Shown here in pieces: positions 46,918 through 56,280 of a stretch of DNA of 64,000 nucleotides. The notes below the pieces were generated by a model that made no database searches, was not told the origin of the DNA, and worked only from the letters and a program-made list of their open reading frames with translations. This DNA comes from Cellvibrio japonicus Ueda107 (lineage in GTDB: Bacteria; Pseudomonadota; Gammaproteobacteria; Pseudomonadales; Cellvibrionaceae): assembly GCF_000019225.1 (NCBI RefSeq), contig NC_010995.1:2054501-2118500 (forward strand), read 5' to 3'. Position 1 is the stretch's first letter. Each line of letters begins with the position of its first letter. The position numbers and the translations under genes are program-made.

Positions 46918-46948
46918 TTGACCCTCTAGTAACTATAGAGTTTATAGT
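46918..46948 (+). promoter_or_regulatory. CadR/PbrR-type promoter for the CDF transporter
   Basis: A -35 TTGACC (46918-46923), a 19-base spacer with the dyad CTCTAGTAACTATAGAG, and -10 TATAGT (46943-46948). The dyad sits at the centre of the spacer, as for metal-responsive MerR proteins. It starts only 14 bases from the divergent regulator's ATG. Confidence 0.85.
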
Positions 46949-46983
46949 GAACACATCTACTTTGACACAAGCGAGGCAGTACC

Positions 46984-47649
46984 ATGAGTGATTGCGATTG
47001 CGATGTTGAGCTAAAAGACGGTGACCAGAAGACCGTCCTGTATTGGTTACTGGGTATCAATGCAGTGATGTTTATGCTGGAGTTGGGCGTTGGTTGGTTT
47101 GCTCAGTCCACTGGCTTGATTGCAGATTCCCTGGATATGTTGGCAGACGCGATTGTGTATGGCATTGCCCTGTACGCTGTAGGTCGTGCCATAACCGACA
47201 AAGCCAGAGCCGCGTTGGTCAGCGGTTATTTTCAGCTAATCCTCGCCGCCTTTATTGTGATCGATATTGTTCGGCGCGTGGTGTTTGGCAGTGAACCGGC
47301 GTCCCAACTGATGATGGGAATGGGTCTGCTTGCACTGGCCGCTAATGTTACCTGCCTGCTGTTGATCCAGCGGCACCGCCACGGCGAAGTGCACATGCGA
47401 GCCAGTTGGATCTTTTCTACCAATGATGTACTGGCTAATCTCGGGGTGATTATCAGCGGCGCATTGGTGGCCTGGATGAGTTCGCGCTGGCCAGACATTA
47501 TTATCGGCAGCCTGATTGTCATACTCATCTTGCGCGGAACCTGGTTGATACTGGGTGATGCCAAACGGGAACTTAAAGAGCACAGCGCACCGGTAGAGTC
47601 TTGCTGTGATAAACCATGCGGGTCCTCACAAAACAGCGGACACAAATGA
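46984..47649 (+). CDS. Cation diffusion facilitator (CDF) transporter, short form
   Basis: A 221-residue inner-membrane transporter. Six hydrophobic segments are predicted. TM2 carries IADSLDMLADAIVYG and TM5 carries NDVLANLGVIISG, which supply the Asp and Asn positions of the transport site. The usual cytoplasmic C-terminal domain is missing and is replaced by a Cys-containing tail (SCCDKPCGSS). The N-terminal DCDCD segment is also potentially metal-binding. Regulation by the CadR/PbrR-like protein implies Zn, Cd or Pb. Confidence 0.85.
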   Translation: MSDCDCDVELKDGDQKTVLYWLLGINAVMFMLELGVGWFAQSTGLIADSLDMLADAIVYGIALYAVGRAITDKARAALVSGYFQLILAAFIVIDIVRRVVFGSEPASQLMMGMGLLALAANVTCLLLIQRHRHGEVHMRASWIFSTNDVLANLGVIISGALVAWMSSRWPDIIIGSLIVILILRGTWLILGDAKRELKEHSAPVESCCDKPCGSSQNSGHK

Positions 47650-47732
47650 TGCCACTACACGGTTTACTGATAGGCTTTGACCTGCGACCGGCCAGTTCCG
47701 CTCATACCTCACATCTTTAGGATCCTGATCTG

Positions 47733-48107
47733 GTGAAGCCTTTGTTACGCCATCGTCATTTTGCACTTGTTGCCCTGGCACTCTGGCTGATAGCCAGTTG
47801 GAGCGGTGTGCAAGGGCATTTTTGCTTCGATGGCAGCGAGCCGCCCATTGCCTTTCACATCGATGTCATGGATGGGCACCTGTTTGATGAACCCGGTGAG
47901 GCAGACCAGGACGTTGATATCCAAAAGCCGCAGTCGCTCTCCGCCAAACCGTTTCAGTGGGATGTGTTCGCGCCGTTAATGGCCGTTGTTTTCATCATCC
48001 TGCTGCAACAGCAGCAAGTAACCTCCGTTTTACCCGTCAGAAACTTACGTTTTCATCCTCCGTTACGCCTGCGTCCACCACTGCGCGCTCCTCCTGCCAC
48101 TGCCTGA
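47733..48107 (+). CDS. CzcI-like small leader protein
   Basis: A 124-residue protein with an N-terminal hydrophobic segment (~8-27) that could be a signal peptide. The next part is HFCFDGSEPPIAFHIDVMDGH and acidic. A second hydrophobic stretch (~82-93) precedes a Pro/Arg-rich end (LRLRPPLRAPP). Proteins of this kind precede czcC in several species and are called CzcI. Start at GTG 47733 without a clear RBS. The assignment is by position and size only. Confidence 0.5.
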   Translation: MKPLLRHRHFALVALALWLIASWSGVQGHFCFDGSEPPIAFHIDVMDGHLFDEPGEADQDVDIQKPQSLSAKPFQWDVFAPLMAVVFIILLQQQQVTSVLPVRNLRFHPPLRLRPPLRAPPATA

Positions 48108-48191
48108 TTCTTGCTCCTGAAAATATCCTTCGCCCCCGATGAGTAAGTATTACTTGCCGGGAGACATTTATTTCAGCTGGAGTCCACATCC

Positions 48192-49463
48192 ATGCGCTTT
48201 TTCTCTACAGCAATCACCAGTATTGCGGTCGCTTTTCTTAGTTATTCTTCTTCAGGTATGGCAGCGCCTTCTGGCGCTATCCGACTGGACGAAGCGCTCA
48301 AGGCAACACTTGAGCATAATCCGGCATTGGCTGGATATCACTTTAAAGCCGATGCCTTGGCCGGTGAGCAGACAACCGCCTCGTTGCGTCCGGAATACCG
48401 GATTGCCGCCGAACTGGAAAATGTAGCAGGTTCCGGAGATCTGCATGGCACGCAGTCGGGCGAATTGACTATTGCCGTCTCCTCCGTCATTGAACTGGGT
48501 AACAAACGCGATGCGCGGGCGGGCGTCGTCACCGCCCGGCAGCAGCAATTGCAGTCTGAACAACGCCTCCTTTCACTGGATTTATTGTCGGCGGTGACCC
48601 GCCAATTCTTGCTGCTGGTCGCCGCGCAGGAACAGCTGGCAATACATAAAGATGCGGCGCAACTCGCGCGTTCAACCCAGGATTCGCTGCGTAAATTGGT
48701 GCAAGCAGGACGGTTACCAGAGGCAGAATTACTGCGCGCGGAAGCCGGTCTTGCCAGAGCCGCTATTGCCCTGCAACAAGCTGAACAACAAGTGCGTGCT
48801 GAACGCCTCCGGTTATCCGCTTACTGGGCGGATCCCACACCCGATTTCGCGACGGCACAAGGCGATCTCTACGCATTGATACCATCAATTCCTTTGACTG
48901 ACCTTGAATCACGGCTCGATGCCAACCCTGACCTGGCGGTATTGGTCTCGGAGATTGACCTGCGGTCGGCAGAACTGCGGGAGGCCCGATCACACCAGCG
49001 CGCTGACCTGGAGTGGAGCGCCGGTGTAAGACGGTTTGAAGAAACCGGCGATTCAGCGGCGGTACTAGGCCTCAGCATGCCACTGGGTGCCAGTCGACGC
49101 GGCAGTGGCGCGGTTACAACGGCCACCGCACAACATGCAGGCGCCGAGCAAGCCTTAGAAAGTGCGCGAATTCGTCTTCAGGGCGAACTGACAGCTCTTT
49201 ACGACGAACAACAACAAGCGGTCAGTGAACTGGCCATGCTCCGCACCCGGGTAGTTCCTGCATTAAAACGTGCGTTGCGGGAAACCGCCCAGGGGTTCGA
49301 TGTGGGCCGGTACAGCTATCTGGAATTTACCCTTGCCCAGAGTGAGTTCCTGGATGCTCAGTTGGCCGTGATTGATGCTGCCCAGCGCGCGCAGCATACC
49401 CGCATTGAGCTGGAGCGGCTTACGGGTACCGCAATAACTGATCAACACGAGGTTACACCATGA
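48192..49463 (+). CDS. czcC: CzcC outer-membrane efflux channel (TolC family)
   Basis: A 423-residue protein with a signal peptide (~1-24). The TolC-like long helices contain GSGDLHGTQSGELTIAVSSVIELGNKRDAR, typical of CzcC, then RLPEAELLRAEAGLARAAIAL and GRYSYLEFTLAQSEFLDAQLAVIDA. It carries substrate across the outer membrane for CzcBA, and perhaps for CusBA, which has no channel gene of its own here. Its last four bases overlap czcB. Confidence 0.92.
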   Translation: MRFFSTAITSIAVAFLSYSSSGMAAPSGAIRLDEALKATLEHNPALAGYHFKADALAGEQTTASLRPEYRIAAELENVAGSGDLHGTQSGELTIAVSSVIELGNKRDARAGVVTARQQQLQSEQRLLSLDLLSAVTRQFLLLVAAQEQLAIHKDAAQLARSTQDSLRKLVQAGRLPEAELLRAEAGLARAAIALQQAEQQVRAERLRLSAYWADPTPDFATAQGDLYALIPSIPLTDLESRLDANPDLAVLVSEIDLRSAELREARSHQRADLEWSAGVRRFEETGDSAAVLGLSMPLGASRRGSGAVTTATAQHAGAEQALESARIRLQGELTALYDEQQQAVSELAMLRTRVVPALKRALRETAQGFDVGRYSYLEFTLAQSEFLDAQLAVIDAAQRAQHTRIELERLTGTAITDQHEVTP

Positions 49464-50473
49464 ATCTATCCTGTAAAAAACGGCTGGCATGGATCCCGGC
49501 CACGGCCTGCCTTCTGGCATTGATCTGTGTCACGAGTCTGCCTGCGGCCCGCGCCGCGGATAAGGACGATGACAAACATGTCGAGCACAAGGAAACAAAA
49601 AAAACACCCAAACCGGCAGATGGCAAAGAATCTGAAGAGCATGAAGACGATGAAGCCGAAGGACATATCCGCTTGTCCAGTGAGCAATTACGGAAGGCGG
49701 GTATTCAGGTAGTTTCAGCAGGTTCGGTCTCCATTCGACAAACCTTTCCTGTACATGGCGTTGTAACCCCGAACGCCGAGGGCATTGCGCGCATCGCCGC
49801 TCGTTTTCCCGGCGTCATACGGCAGTTCACCCGCAAACCAGGAGAACAGGTGGCAATGGGCGATGTGCTCGCAACCATCGAAAGCAATGAAAGCCTGAAG
49901 GTGTACAGCGTGACCGCGACGGTAGCGGGCATTATTACTGATCGTCAGGGCGCTGTTGGCGAGCAAACCACCGATACCCCGTTGTTTACCATCCTCAATA
50001 GCGCAAACCTGTGGGTAGAGTTGAGTGTTTTTCCCCGGGATGTTGTACATGTGAAGCAAGGACAAACCGTTGTCATTCGCCAACCGCAGCGTGGATTGAT
50101 TGCCGAAGGCCGACTGGATTATGTCGGCAACACCGCCAACCCGGTTAATCAGGCTATTACGGTTCGCGCTGCTGTGAACAACACCGAGGGCCACTGGATT
50201 CCCGGGCATTTTGTGAGTGCAGAGGTCGTGTTGTCGGAGAGTCCGGCGGCGGTTGCGGTACGCAACGAGGCTTTGCAGACACTCGATGGAAAGACCGTCG
50301 TATTTGTGAAGGAGCCTAATGGTTTTGCTCCGCGAGCGGTTCAAACCGGACGTACCGATTACCGATACACAGAGATTACTAATGGTCTCGCTGCCGGTGA
50401 ATCCTATGTCGCGGTGAACAGCTTTATCCTGAAAGCGGATCTGGGTAAGGAGAGCATTGAAGATGATGATTAA
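49460..50473 (+). CDS. czcB: CzcB RND periplasmic adaptor
   Basis: A 337-residue membrane-fusion protein. After the signal/anchor (~10-32) comes a His/Glu/Lys/Asp-rich segment (KHVEHKETKK; EEHEDDEAEGH) that may bind zinc. The core has FPVHGVVTPNAEGIARIAARFPGVIRQF, the lipoyl half YSVTATVAGIITDRQGAVGEQT and a beta-barrel with VVIRQPQRGLIAEGRLDYVG. The start overlaps the end of czcC. It is followed by czcA after 45 bases. Confidence 0.92.
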   Translation: MNLSCKKRLAWIPATACLLALICVTSLPAARAADKDDDKHVEHKETKKTPKPADGKESEEHEDDEAEGHIRLSSEQLRKAGIQVVSAGSVSIRQTFPVHGVVTPNAEGIARIAARFPGVIRQFTRKPGEQVAMGDVLATIESNESLKVYSVTATVAGIITDRQGAVGEQTTDTPLFTILNSANLWVELSVFPRDVVHVKQGQTVVIRQPQRGLIAEGRLDYVGNTANPVNQAITVRAAVNNTEGHWIPGHFVSAEVVLSESPAAVAVRNEALQTLDGKTVVFVKEPNGFAPRAVQTGRTDYRYTEITNGLAAGESYVAVNSFILKADLGKESIEDDD

Positions 50474-50518
50474 TTCTCCTCACGGTGGCACCCGTTTCTC
50501 CAGCGGGAGTGCCGCACT

Positions 50519-53500
50519 ATGATTGATGCATTGATCCGATTTTCCATCGCGCGCCGATGGCTAATTATGGTGTTTGTTGCACTCATTACCGTAGCCGGAA
50601 TCTGGAATTACCAACGTTTGCCTATCGATGCGGTACCCGACATCACCAACGTACAAGTCCAGATCAACACCCAAGCACCGGGTTATTCGCCACTGGAAGT
50701 CGAACAGCGTATTACCTATCTCGTTGAAGTTGCTATCGCCGGGCTTCCTCATGTGGAAAGTACCCGGTCTATTTCCCGTTACGCCTTGTCACAGGTGACC
50801 GTGGTATTTGAGGACGGCACGGATATTTACTTTGCTCGCAATATCCTCAATGAACGATTGCAACAAGCGAAAAGCCAGATGCCTGCGGGTATTGAGCCAG
50901 AGATGGGGCCCGTAGCTACGGGCCTGGGTGAAATATTCCACTATTCAGTACATGCCGATGCCAAGGCACGCCAACCCAACGGTGAGCCTTATGACGCGAT
51001 GGCGCTACGCACGTTGCAGGATTGGGTCATACGGCCGCAACTGCGGCTGGTCCCCGGTGTGACTGAGGTGAATACGATTGGTGGTTTCGAAAAACAGCTT
51101 CACGTTACACCGGATCCCGCACTTCTGCTGGCCTATGGTGCCGTGTTCGATGACCTGGTAGATGCACTGGAAAAAAACAACACCAACATTGGTGCGGGCT
51201 ACATCGAAAAAAATGGTGAGCAATACCTGATTCGGGCTCCCGGCCAACTGGCAGATATCGCTGCCATTAAAAAAGTCATTGTCACTCGTCGCGATGGGGT
51301 GCCTGTCACGATTGGGGATCTTGCCGAGGTCGAATGGGGTAAGGAGCTGCGCACCGGTGCTGCGACCCGCGACGGTGAGGAAACCGTTCTCGGAACTGCC
51401 GTTATGCTGGTTGGCGAAAACAGCCGGACAGTATCGCGCGCCGTGGCGGCGAAATTGGACGAGATCAATCGCACACTTCCCGAGGGCGTGAAAGCGGATG
51501 CGGTGTATGACCGAACGGCCTTGGTGGAAAAGACCATATCCACGGTGCAGACCAATTTGCTGGAAGGCGCCATCCTGGTGGTGGTCGTGCTGCTTGTCAT
51601 GTTGGGAAATGTCCGCGCAGCGTTGCTTACCGCATTGGTCATTCCACTGTCCATGCTCATACTCATGACCGGGATGGTGCAGACCAAAGTCAGTGCCAAC
51701 CTGATGAGCCTGGGTGCACTGGATTTTGGCCTGATTGTCGATGGTGCAGTAATTATCGTCGAGAACTGCCTGCTTCGGCTTGCGCAGCGTCAACATCATG
51801 TAGGTCAGATCCTTAGCCTTGAGGAGCGGCTGGACACGGTGTTTAAGGCTACCCGCGAGGTGTTCACGCCCAGCCTTATCAGTGTGTTGGTCGTGATTCT
51901 GGTAAACATCCCGATCCTGGCGCTCACCGGTGTGGAGGGCAAGATGTTCATTCCGATGGCAGTTACCGTGATCATGGCATTACTCGGTGCGCTGGTATTG
52001 TCGCTGACTTTCGTCCCCGCCGCTGTCGCGTTGTGTATGACAGGCAGGATTGAGGAAAAGGAAAACCGGGTGATCGCCAAGTCCCGTGCCGCTTATGGGC
52101 CAACACTCGATATGGCGCTCCAGCGTCGGGTACCCATCCTGATCGGCGCCGTGGTATTGGTCATTGGATCCGGCTGGTTAGCGTCCCGCATGGGCACTGA
52201 ATTTATCCCCGAGCTGGATGAGCACGATGTCGCCGTGCAAGCGTTGCGGATCCCCGGTACCAGCCTTACCCAATCTGTCGAAATGCAGTTCCAGGTGGAG
52301 CGTGCACTGAAAGCGGTCCCCGAAGTGAACACCGTGTTTGCCCGGGTCGGTACGGCTGAAGTAGCCAGCGACCCCATGGGGCCTAACGTGTCTGATGGCT
52401 ATGTGATGTTAAAAGACGCCAATGACTGGCCGGATCCAGACAAGCCCAAGGTGGAGGTATTGGAAGCGATTGAGGAAGCACTGGAGAAAGTCCCGGGCAA
52501 TGCGTACGAGATCAGCCAGCCAGTCCAGATGCGCGTCAATGAATTAATTTCCGGCGTCAGATCCGATCTGGGTGTGAAGATTTACGGTGACGACATGGAG
52601 CAGCTTCGTATCGCGGGCACCCGGATTGCCGCTGTGCTTAATCGCATTCCAGGTGCAGATGAAGTCAAGGTGGAGCAGACAGAGGGTTTACCCATTCTCT
52701 CTGTCGACGCTGATCGTGATCTATTGCTACGTTATGGACTCAACATGGCTGAGGTGCAAGATACATTAGCCGCCGCCACAGGTGGTGAAGAGGCAGGACA
52801 GCTGTTTGAGGGTGACCAACGCTTCGGGCTTGTGGTCCGGCTCCCTGAAACGTTGCGCAATGATGTGAAAGCGTTAGCGTATCTTCCCATCCCGTTACCA
52901 GAGGGTGGTTATGTTCCCTTGGGCGAAGTTGCCCGCCTCACCCTGGCACCTGGGGTCAATCAAATCAGTCGCGAGAATGGCAAGCGACGCCTGGTGGTAA
53001 CTGCTAACGTCGGCGGCCGCGATCTGGGCGGATTTGTAGCCGAAGCTCAGGAAAAAATTACGCAACAGGTCAAGCTGCCACCTGGCTACTGGCTCGATTA
53101 CGGTGGCACCTTCGAACAATTGCAGTCAGCCTCCACACGCTTGACCTTGCTGGTGCCATTGACCTTATTGATGATTTTCGCATTGCTGATGATGACCTTT
53201 GGTTCAGCCAAAGATGCGTTATTGGTATTTAGTGGGGTGCCGCTCGCGTTGACCGGTGGAGTTATTTTTCTGTGGTTGCGGGACATTCCATTATCAATCA
53301 CGGCCGGGGTCGGATTTATCACCTTGTCCGGGGTGGCAGTGCTTACCGGCGTCATGATGGTGTCTGCGTTTCGCGATGGATTGAAACACGGTTTGCCACT
53401 GGAAAATGCTATCCGCGAGGGTGCCATGCTGCGCTTGCGTCCGATCCTGATGGTCGCCCTGGTGGCGGCATTGGGGTTTTTGCCGATGGCATTGAATACC

Positions 53501-53635
53501 GGTACCGGCGCAGAGGTTCAACGGCCACTGGCCACCGTGGTGATTGGCGGGATTATTTCATCCACTATGTTGACCCTGCTGGTATTGCCGGGCTTATACC
53601 GTATGGCTTATCAAAAAATACACAAAAGCCAATAA
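50519..53635 (+). CDS. czcA: CzcA heavy-metal RND pump (Zn/Co/Cd type)
   Basis: A 1038-residue proton-driven pump. The HME-type TM4 signature is LGALDFGLIVDGAVIIVENC, the DFG/DG form of Zn/Co/Cd exporters, which contrasts with the CusA signature at 37362. It has twelve membrane helices and large periplasmic loops (EDGTDIYFARNILNERLQQA; VRSDLGVKIYGDDMEQL). It works with CzcB and CzcC as a tripartite pump. A hairpin follows the stop codon before the PII-like gene. Confidence 0.94.
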   Translation: MIDALIRFSIARRWLIMVFVALITVAGIWNYQRLPIDAVPDITNVQVQINTQAPGYSPLEVEQRITYLVEVAIAGLPHVESTRSISRYALSQVTVVFEDGTDIYFARNILNERLQQAKSQMPAGIEPEMGPVATGLGEIFHYSVHADAKARQPNGEPYDAMALRTLQDWVIRPQLRLVPGVTEVNTIGGFEKQLHVTPDPALLLAYGAVFDDLVDALEKNNTNIGAGYIEKNGEQYLIRAPGQLADIAAIKKVIVTRRDGVPVTIGDLAEVEWGKELRTGAATRDGEETVLGTAVMLVGENSRTVSRAVAAKLDEINRTLPEGVKADAVYDRTALVEKTISTVQTNLLEGAILVVVVLLVMLGNVRAALLTALVIPLSMLILMTGMVQTKVSANLMSLGALDFGLIVDGAVIIVENCLLRLAQRQHHVGQILSLEERLDTVFKATREVFTPSLISVLVVILVNIPILALTGVEGKMFIPMAVTVIMALLGALVLSLTFVPAAVALCMTGRIEEKENRVIAKSRAAYGPTLDMALQRRVPILIGAVVLVIGSGWLASRMGTEFIPELDEHDVAVQALRIPGTSLTQSVEMQFQVERALKAVPEVNTVFARVGTAEVASDPMGPNVSDGYVMLKDANDWPDPDKPKVEVLEAIEEALEKVPGNAYEISQPVQMRVNELISGVRSDLGVKIYGDDMEQLRIAGTRIAAVLNRIPGADEVKVEQTEGLPILSVDADRDLLLRYGLNMAEVQDTLAAATGGEEAGQLFEGDQRFGLVVRLPETLRNDVKALAYLPIPLPEGGYVPLGEVARLTLAPGVNQISRENGKRRLVVTANVGGRDLGGFVAEAQEKITQQVKLPPGYWLDYGGTFEQLQSASTRLTLLVPLTLLMIFALLMMTFGSAKDALLVFSGVPLALTGGVIFLWLRDIPLSITAGVGFITLSGVAVLTGVMMVSAFRDGLKHGLPLENAIREGAMLRLRPILMVALVAALGFLPMALNTGTGAEVQRPLATVVIGGIISSTMLTLLVLPGLYRMAYQKIHKSQ

Positions 53636-53641
53636 ACAAAC

Positions 53642-53666
53642 TGTCACCGGCTCCGTGCTGGTGACA
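53642..53666 (+). terminator. Hairpin between czcA and the PII-like gene
   Basis: A TGTCACCGGC arm pairs with GCTGGTGACA (9 of 10 matches) around a TCCGT loop. Only weak T content follows (ATTTAATT). It may partly terminate, or protect the czcCBA mRNA. Confidence 0.5.
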
Positions 53667-53722
53667 ATTTAATTCTGGCGCACTGAATATCCACAGCGCG
53701 CCTTTGCCAGGAGACTGGAATT

Positions 53723-54037
53723 ATGAAACTGATCACTGCGCTTTTACATCATGTGCGAGTAACCGCTGTTATTGATGCACTGAATGATGCCGGTTATCGC
53801 AACCTCAATTTGCAAGATATTAAGGGCACGCTTAAACCGTTGGGTGATTTTGAATTAACGTATTCGTCAGAGGCCCGGCTGGTTATTTCTGAAGTGCAAC
53901 TATCACTGCCCTGTGAAGACGGGGAAGTGGAATCGATTACCCGGATTATCCGCGAGGCTGGTCGTATCGGCAGCGAAATTTCCGGGTGGGTCTATGTTAG
54001 CGCTATTGAACAGGCATTACCTATCGGCGGCGCCTAG
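53723..54037 (+). CDS. PII-like protein of a metal efflux operon
   Basis: A 104-residue protein with the ferredoxin-like fold of the PII superfamily (MKLITALLHHVRVTAVIDALNDAGYRNLNLQDIKG; then ISEVQLSLPCEDGEVESITRIIREAG; GSEISGWVYVS). The canonical T-loop with its uridylylated Tyr is not present. It belongs to the PII-like branch found beside RND metal pumps. A nucleotide or metal sensor regulating CzcCBA is possible (inference). GGAGA stands before ATG 53723. Confidence 0.75.
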   Translation: MKLITALLHHVRVTAVIDALNDAGYRNLNLQDIKGTLKPLGDFELTYSSEARLVISEVQLSLPCEDGEVESITRIIREAGRIGSEISGWVYVSAIEQALPIGGA

Positions 54038-54216
54038 GTTAAAAATGTGCGACTGGGGCCGCTTTCCCAGTCGCCTTGAGGTTCACTACGCAAGAGTTTT
54101 TATGATTACCCTGTCCAGGATACTCATTGCATTTTGCCTCACGTCAATGATGGTCAAAATTGATAGTGAACAGATTTATATCCACTCGATTCCTAAACTT
54201 GGAGGTAAAAACAACG

Positions 54217-56163
54217 GTGAATAATTCGAAACGTTTCCATATGAGTATTAGGAGTGTATTTGTAACCTGGTTTCTGATTGCGGGTTCTGCATTCGCACAA
54301 AACGCTGCCCCCGGAGATTCAAAGCAGCTATGGCAGCTCCTTGACTACGTCGCGGTTGACTACAGCGGAGCGGTCGCAGACGGTGTTGTCATCAGCGAAG
54401 CGGAATACGCTGAAATGCTGGATTTCACAATGAATGCGGGCACGCAGTTACAGTCGTTACCCGAGCATGAATCCAAGCAAAACATCGCCAGCAAAATTGC
54501 CGAACTGCGCGCAGCTGTCCTGCAAAAACACGCCGCTAACGATGTCGCCCACCTTGCGCAACAAGCAAATGCACTCTTGATAACTGCTTATCCCTTTCGG
54601 GTAGCGCCAGGAACTGTTCCCGATCTTGTTCGCGGTCAATCCCTGTATGCAGTGCAATGCGCTTCATGCCATGGCACCGAAGGAAAAGGTGATGGTCCGC
54701 TTGCAGAAAAGTTGGAGCCCAAACCCATTGCGTTTACGGATGCGGAGCGTGCTCGCACGCGCAGCATCATGGCGCTTTATCAGGTAATTTCCCAAGGGGT
54801 GGAAGGCACGTCGATGGTGAGTTTTAATTCACTACCCGAAGAGGATCGATGGGCGCTCGCATTTTATATCGGTACATTTTCTTACGATGAATCCATGCGC
54901 GAACAGGGCAAGCAACTGTGGGATAGCAACGATGGGCAGGCAAAGAACCTCTTCACCGATTTAACCGCGCTCACCACAATCACTGAAGCAGCACTGGCCG
55001 ATACAACGCAAGAAAATACTGCTCGTCCCCTAATGGCATACCTAAGGGCCAATCCCGCCGTAGTAGAAGCAAACAAACCCGTGGGCTTGGCGTTATCGCG
55101 GTTACGTCTTGCAGAAAGCCTCGCCGCTGTGCGAGCCGGAGATCGAGATCGTGCTACCCGCTTGAGCTTGTCGGCATACCTGGATGGTTTTGAACCGCTT
55201 GAACCCGTAGTCGCTACTCGTGATAGTGCGTTGATGATCGCCGTTGAAAGAGCAATGCTTAACTATCGCTCAGCCGTCGCTAAAGGAACGGTTGATGATG
55301 CTGAAGCAGCGGCTGCCGAATTAGAGCAGCTTTTCTCGCAAGTTGATGGCTTATTGCAAGAAGCCAAAACAGACCCGACGACTACTTTCATCGGGGCGCT
55401 CACGATTCTTTTGCGCGAAGGAGTTGAAGCATTGTTAATTGTTATCGGCATGATCACGTTCCTGAAAAAGACGGATAAACCCGATGCGCTCCGCCACGTT
55501 CACAGAGGATGGATAAGTGCCTTGATAGCGGGTGTCCTGACGTGGGTGGTAGCAACCTATTTGATAGGAATCAGTGGAGCTAACCGCGAGGTGACCGAGG
55601 GTGTCGGGTCATTACTCGCCGCTGTCGTTTTGCTGAGTGTTGGGTTATGGATGCATCAAAAAAGCAGCGCGGGTAAGTGGCAAGATTATCTGAAAGGAAA
55701 ACTATCAGCAGCGGTTTCGAGTCGATCCGCATGGGCGCTATTTGCACTGGCATTCATTGCGGTGTATCGGGAAGTTTTTGAAACGGTGCTGTTTTATTCC
55801 GCACTGGCAGCAGATGGCAACAGTGGAGCGCTGATCGCTGGCTTTTTAACGGCAGTATTATTATTGGTTGTGATTGCATGGATATTATTGCGCACCACTG
55901 CACGCATGCCGTTAGAGATGTTTTTCTCTTTCACGTCCATCCTGGTAATGATCCTTGCAGTAATTTTGACAGGTAAAGGCGTGTCAGCGTTACAAGAAGC
56001 AGGATGGATTGGTGTAAATCTAATTGCTGCTCCTCGCATAGAATGGCTTGGTCTTTATCCGACGTTAGAGACATTCGCTTCACAGGCAGTGGTTACATTG
56101 ATAGCAGTGGGATATTTCAGTTTTGACTGGATTAAAACCAGTAATAAGGAAATCAAAACATAA
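54217..56163 (+). CDS. Cytochrome c / FTR1 family iron permease fusion
   Basis: A protein of about 648 residues. After a signal peptide (FVTWFLIAGSAFA), a helical domain is followed by a class I cytochrome c motif (CASCHGTEGKGDG) with a later Met ligand (GTSMVSF). The C-terminal half is an FTR1 permease with seven hydrophobic helices and the iron motifs REGVEALL and REVFETVLF (both RExxE). The fused cytochrome may reoxidise Fe(II) during uptake. GTG 54217, 11 bases after GGAGG, is my preferred start; ATG 54241 is an alternative. Its presence among efflux genes is unusual. Confidence 0.85.
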   Translation: MNNSKRFHMSIRSVFVTWFLIAGSAFAQNAAPGDSKQLWQLLDYVAVDYSGAVADGVVISEAEYAEMLDFTMNAGTQLQSLPEHESKQNIASKIAELRAAVLQKHAANDVAHLAQQANALLITAYPFRVAPGTVPDLVRGQSLYAVQCASCHGTEGKGDGPLAEKLEPKPIAFTDAERARTRSIMALYQVISQGVEGTSMVSFNSLPEEDRWALAFYIGTFSYDESMREQGKQLWDSNDGQAKNLFTDLTALTTITEAALADTTQENTARPLMAYLRANPAVVEANKPVGLALSRLRLAESLAAVRAGDRDRATRLSLSAYLDGFEPLEPVVATRDSALMIAVERAMLNYRSAVAKGTVDDAEAAAAELEQLFSQVDGLLQEAKTDPTTTFIGALTILLREGVEALLIVIGMITFLKKTDKPDALRHVHRGWISALIAGVLTWVVATYLIGISGANREVTEGVGSLLAAVVLLSVGLWMHQKSSAGKWQDYLKGKLSAAVSSRSAWALFALAFIAVYREVFETVLFYSALAADGNSGALIAGFLTAVLLLVVIAWILLRTTARMPLEMFFSFTSILVMILAVILTGKGVSALQEAGWIGVNLIAAPRIEWLGLYPTLETFASQAVVTLIAVGYFSFDWIKTSNKEIKT

Positions 56164-56238
56164 AAAATAATTGATATTTACGAAATACATTTACACGGTG
56201 TAAAGCGGCTTGAAAAAGGGGAATAAAATCAAAGTTGA

Positions 56239-56276
56239 AAAAGCCCGACCATTCTTGAAATCGTCGGGCTTTTTGC
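56239..56276 (+). terminator. Terminator after the FTR1 fusion gene
   Basis: An AGCCCGAC arm (56242-56249) pairs with GTCGGGCT (56263-56270), with loop CATTCTTGAAATC and a T5 run, then more T. The A run upstream makes it function on the other strand too, so it also closes the convergent XRE gene. Confidence 0.85.
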
Positions 56277-56280
56277 TTTT

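Noticed and set aside
47677..47707. TTGACC with 19 bases to TCATAC, a possible MerR-type promoter for the czc operon
   Set aside because: No convincing dyad between the boxes, so the metal-responsive reading is not supported.
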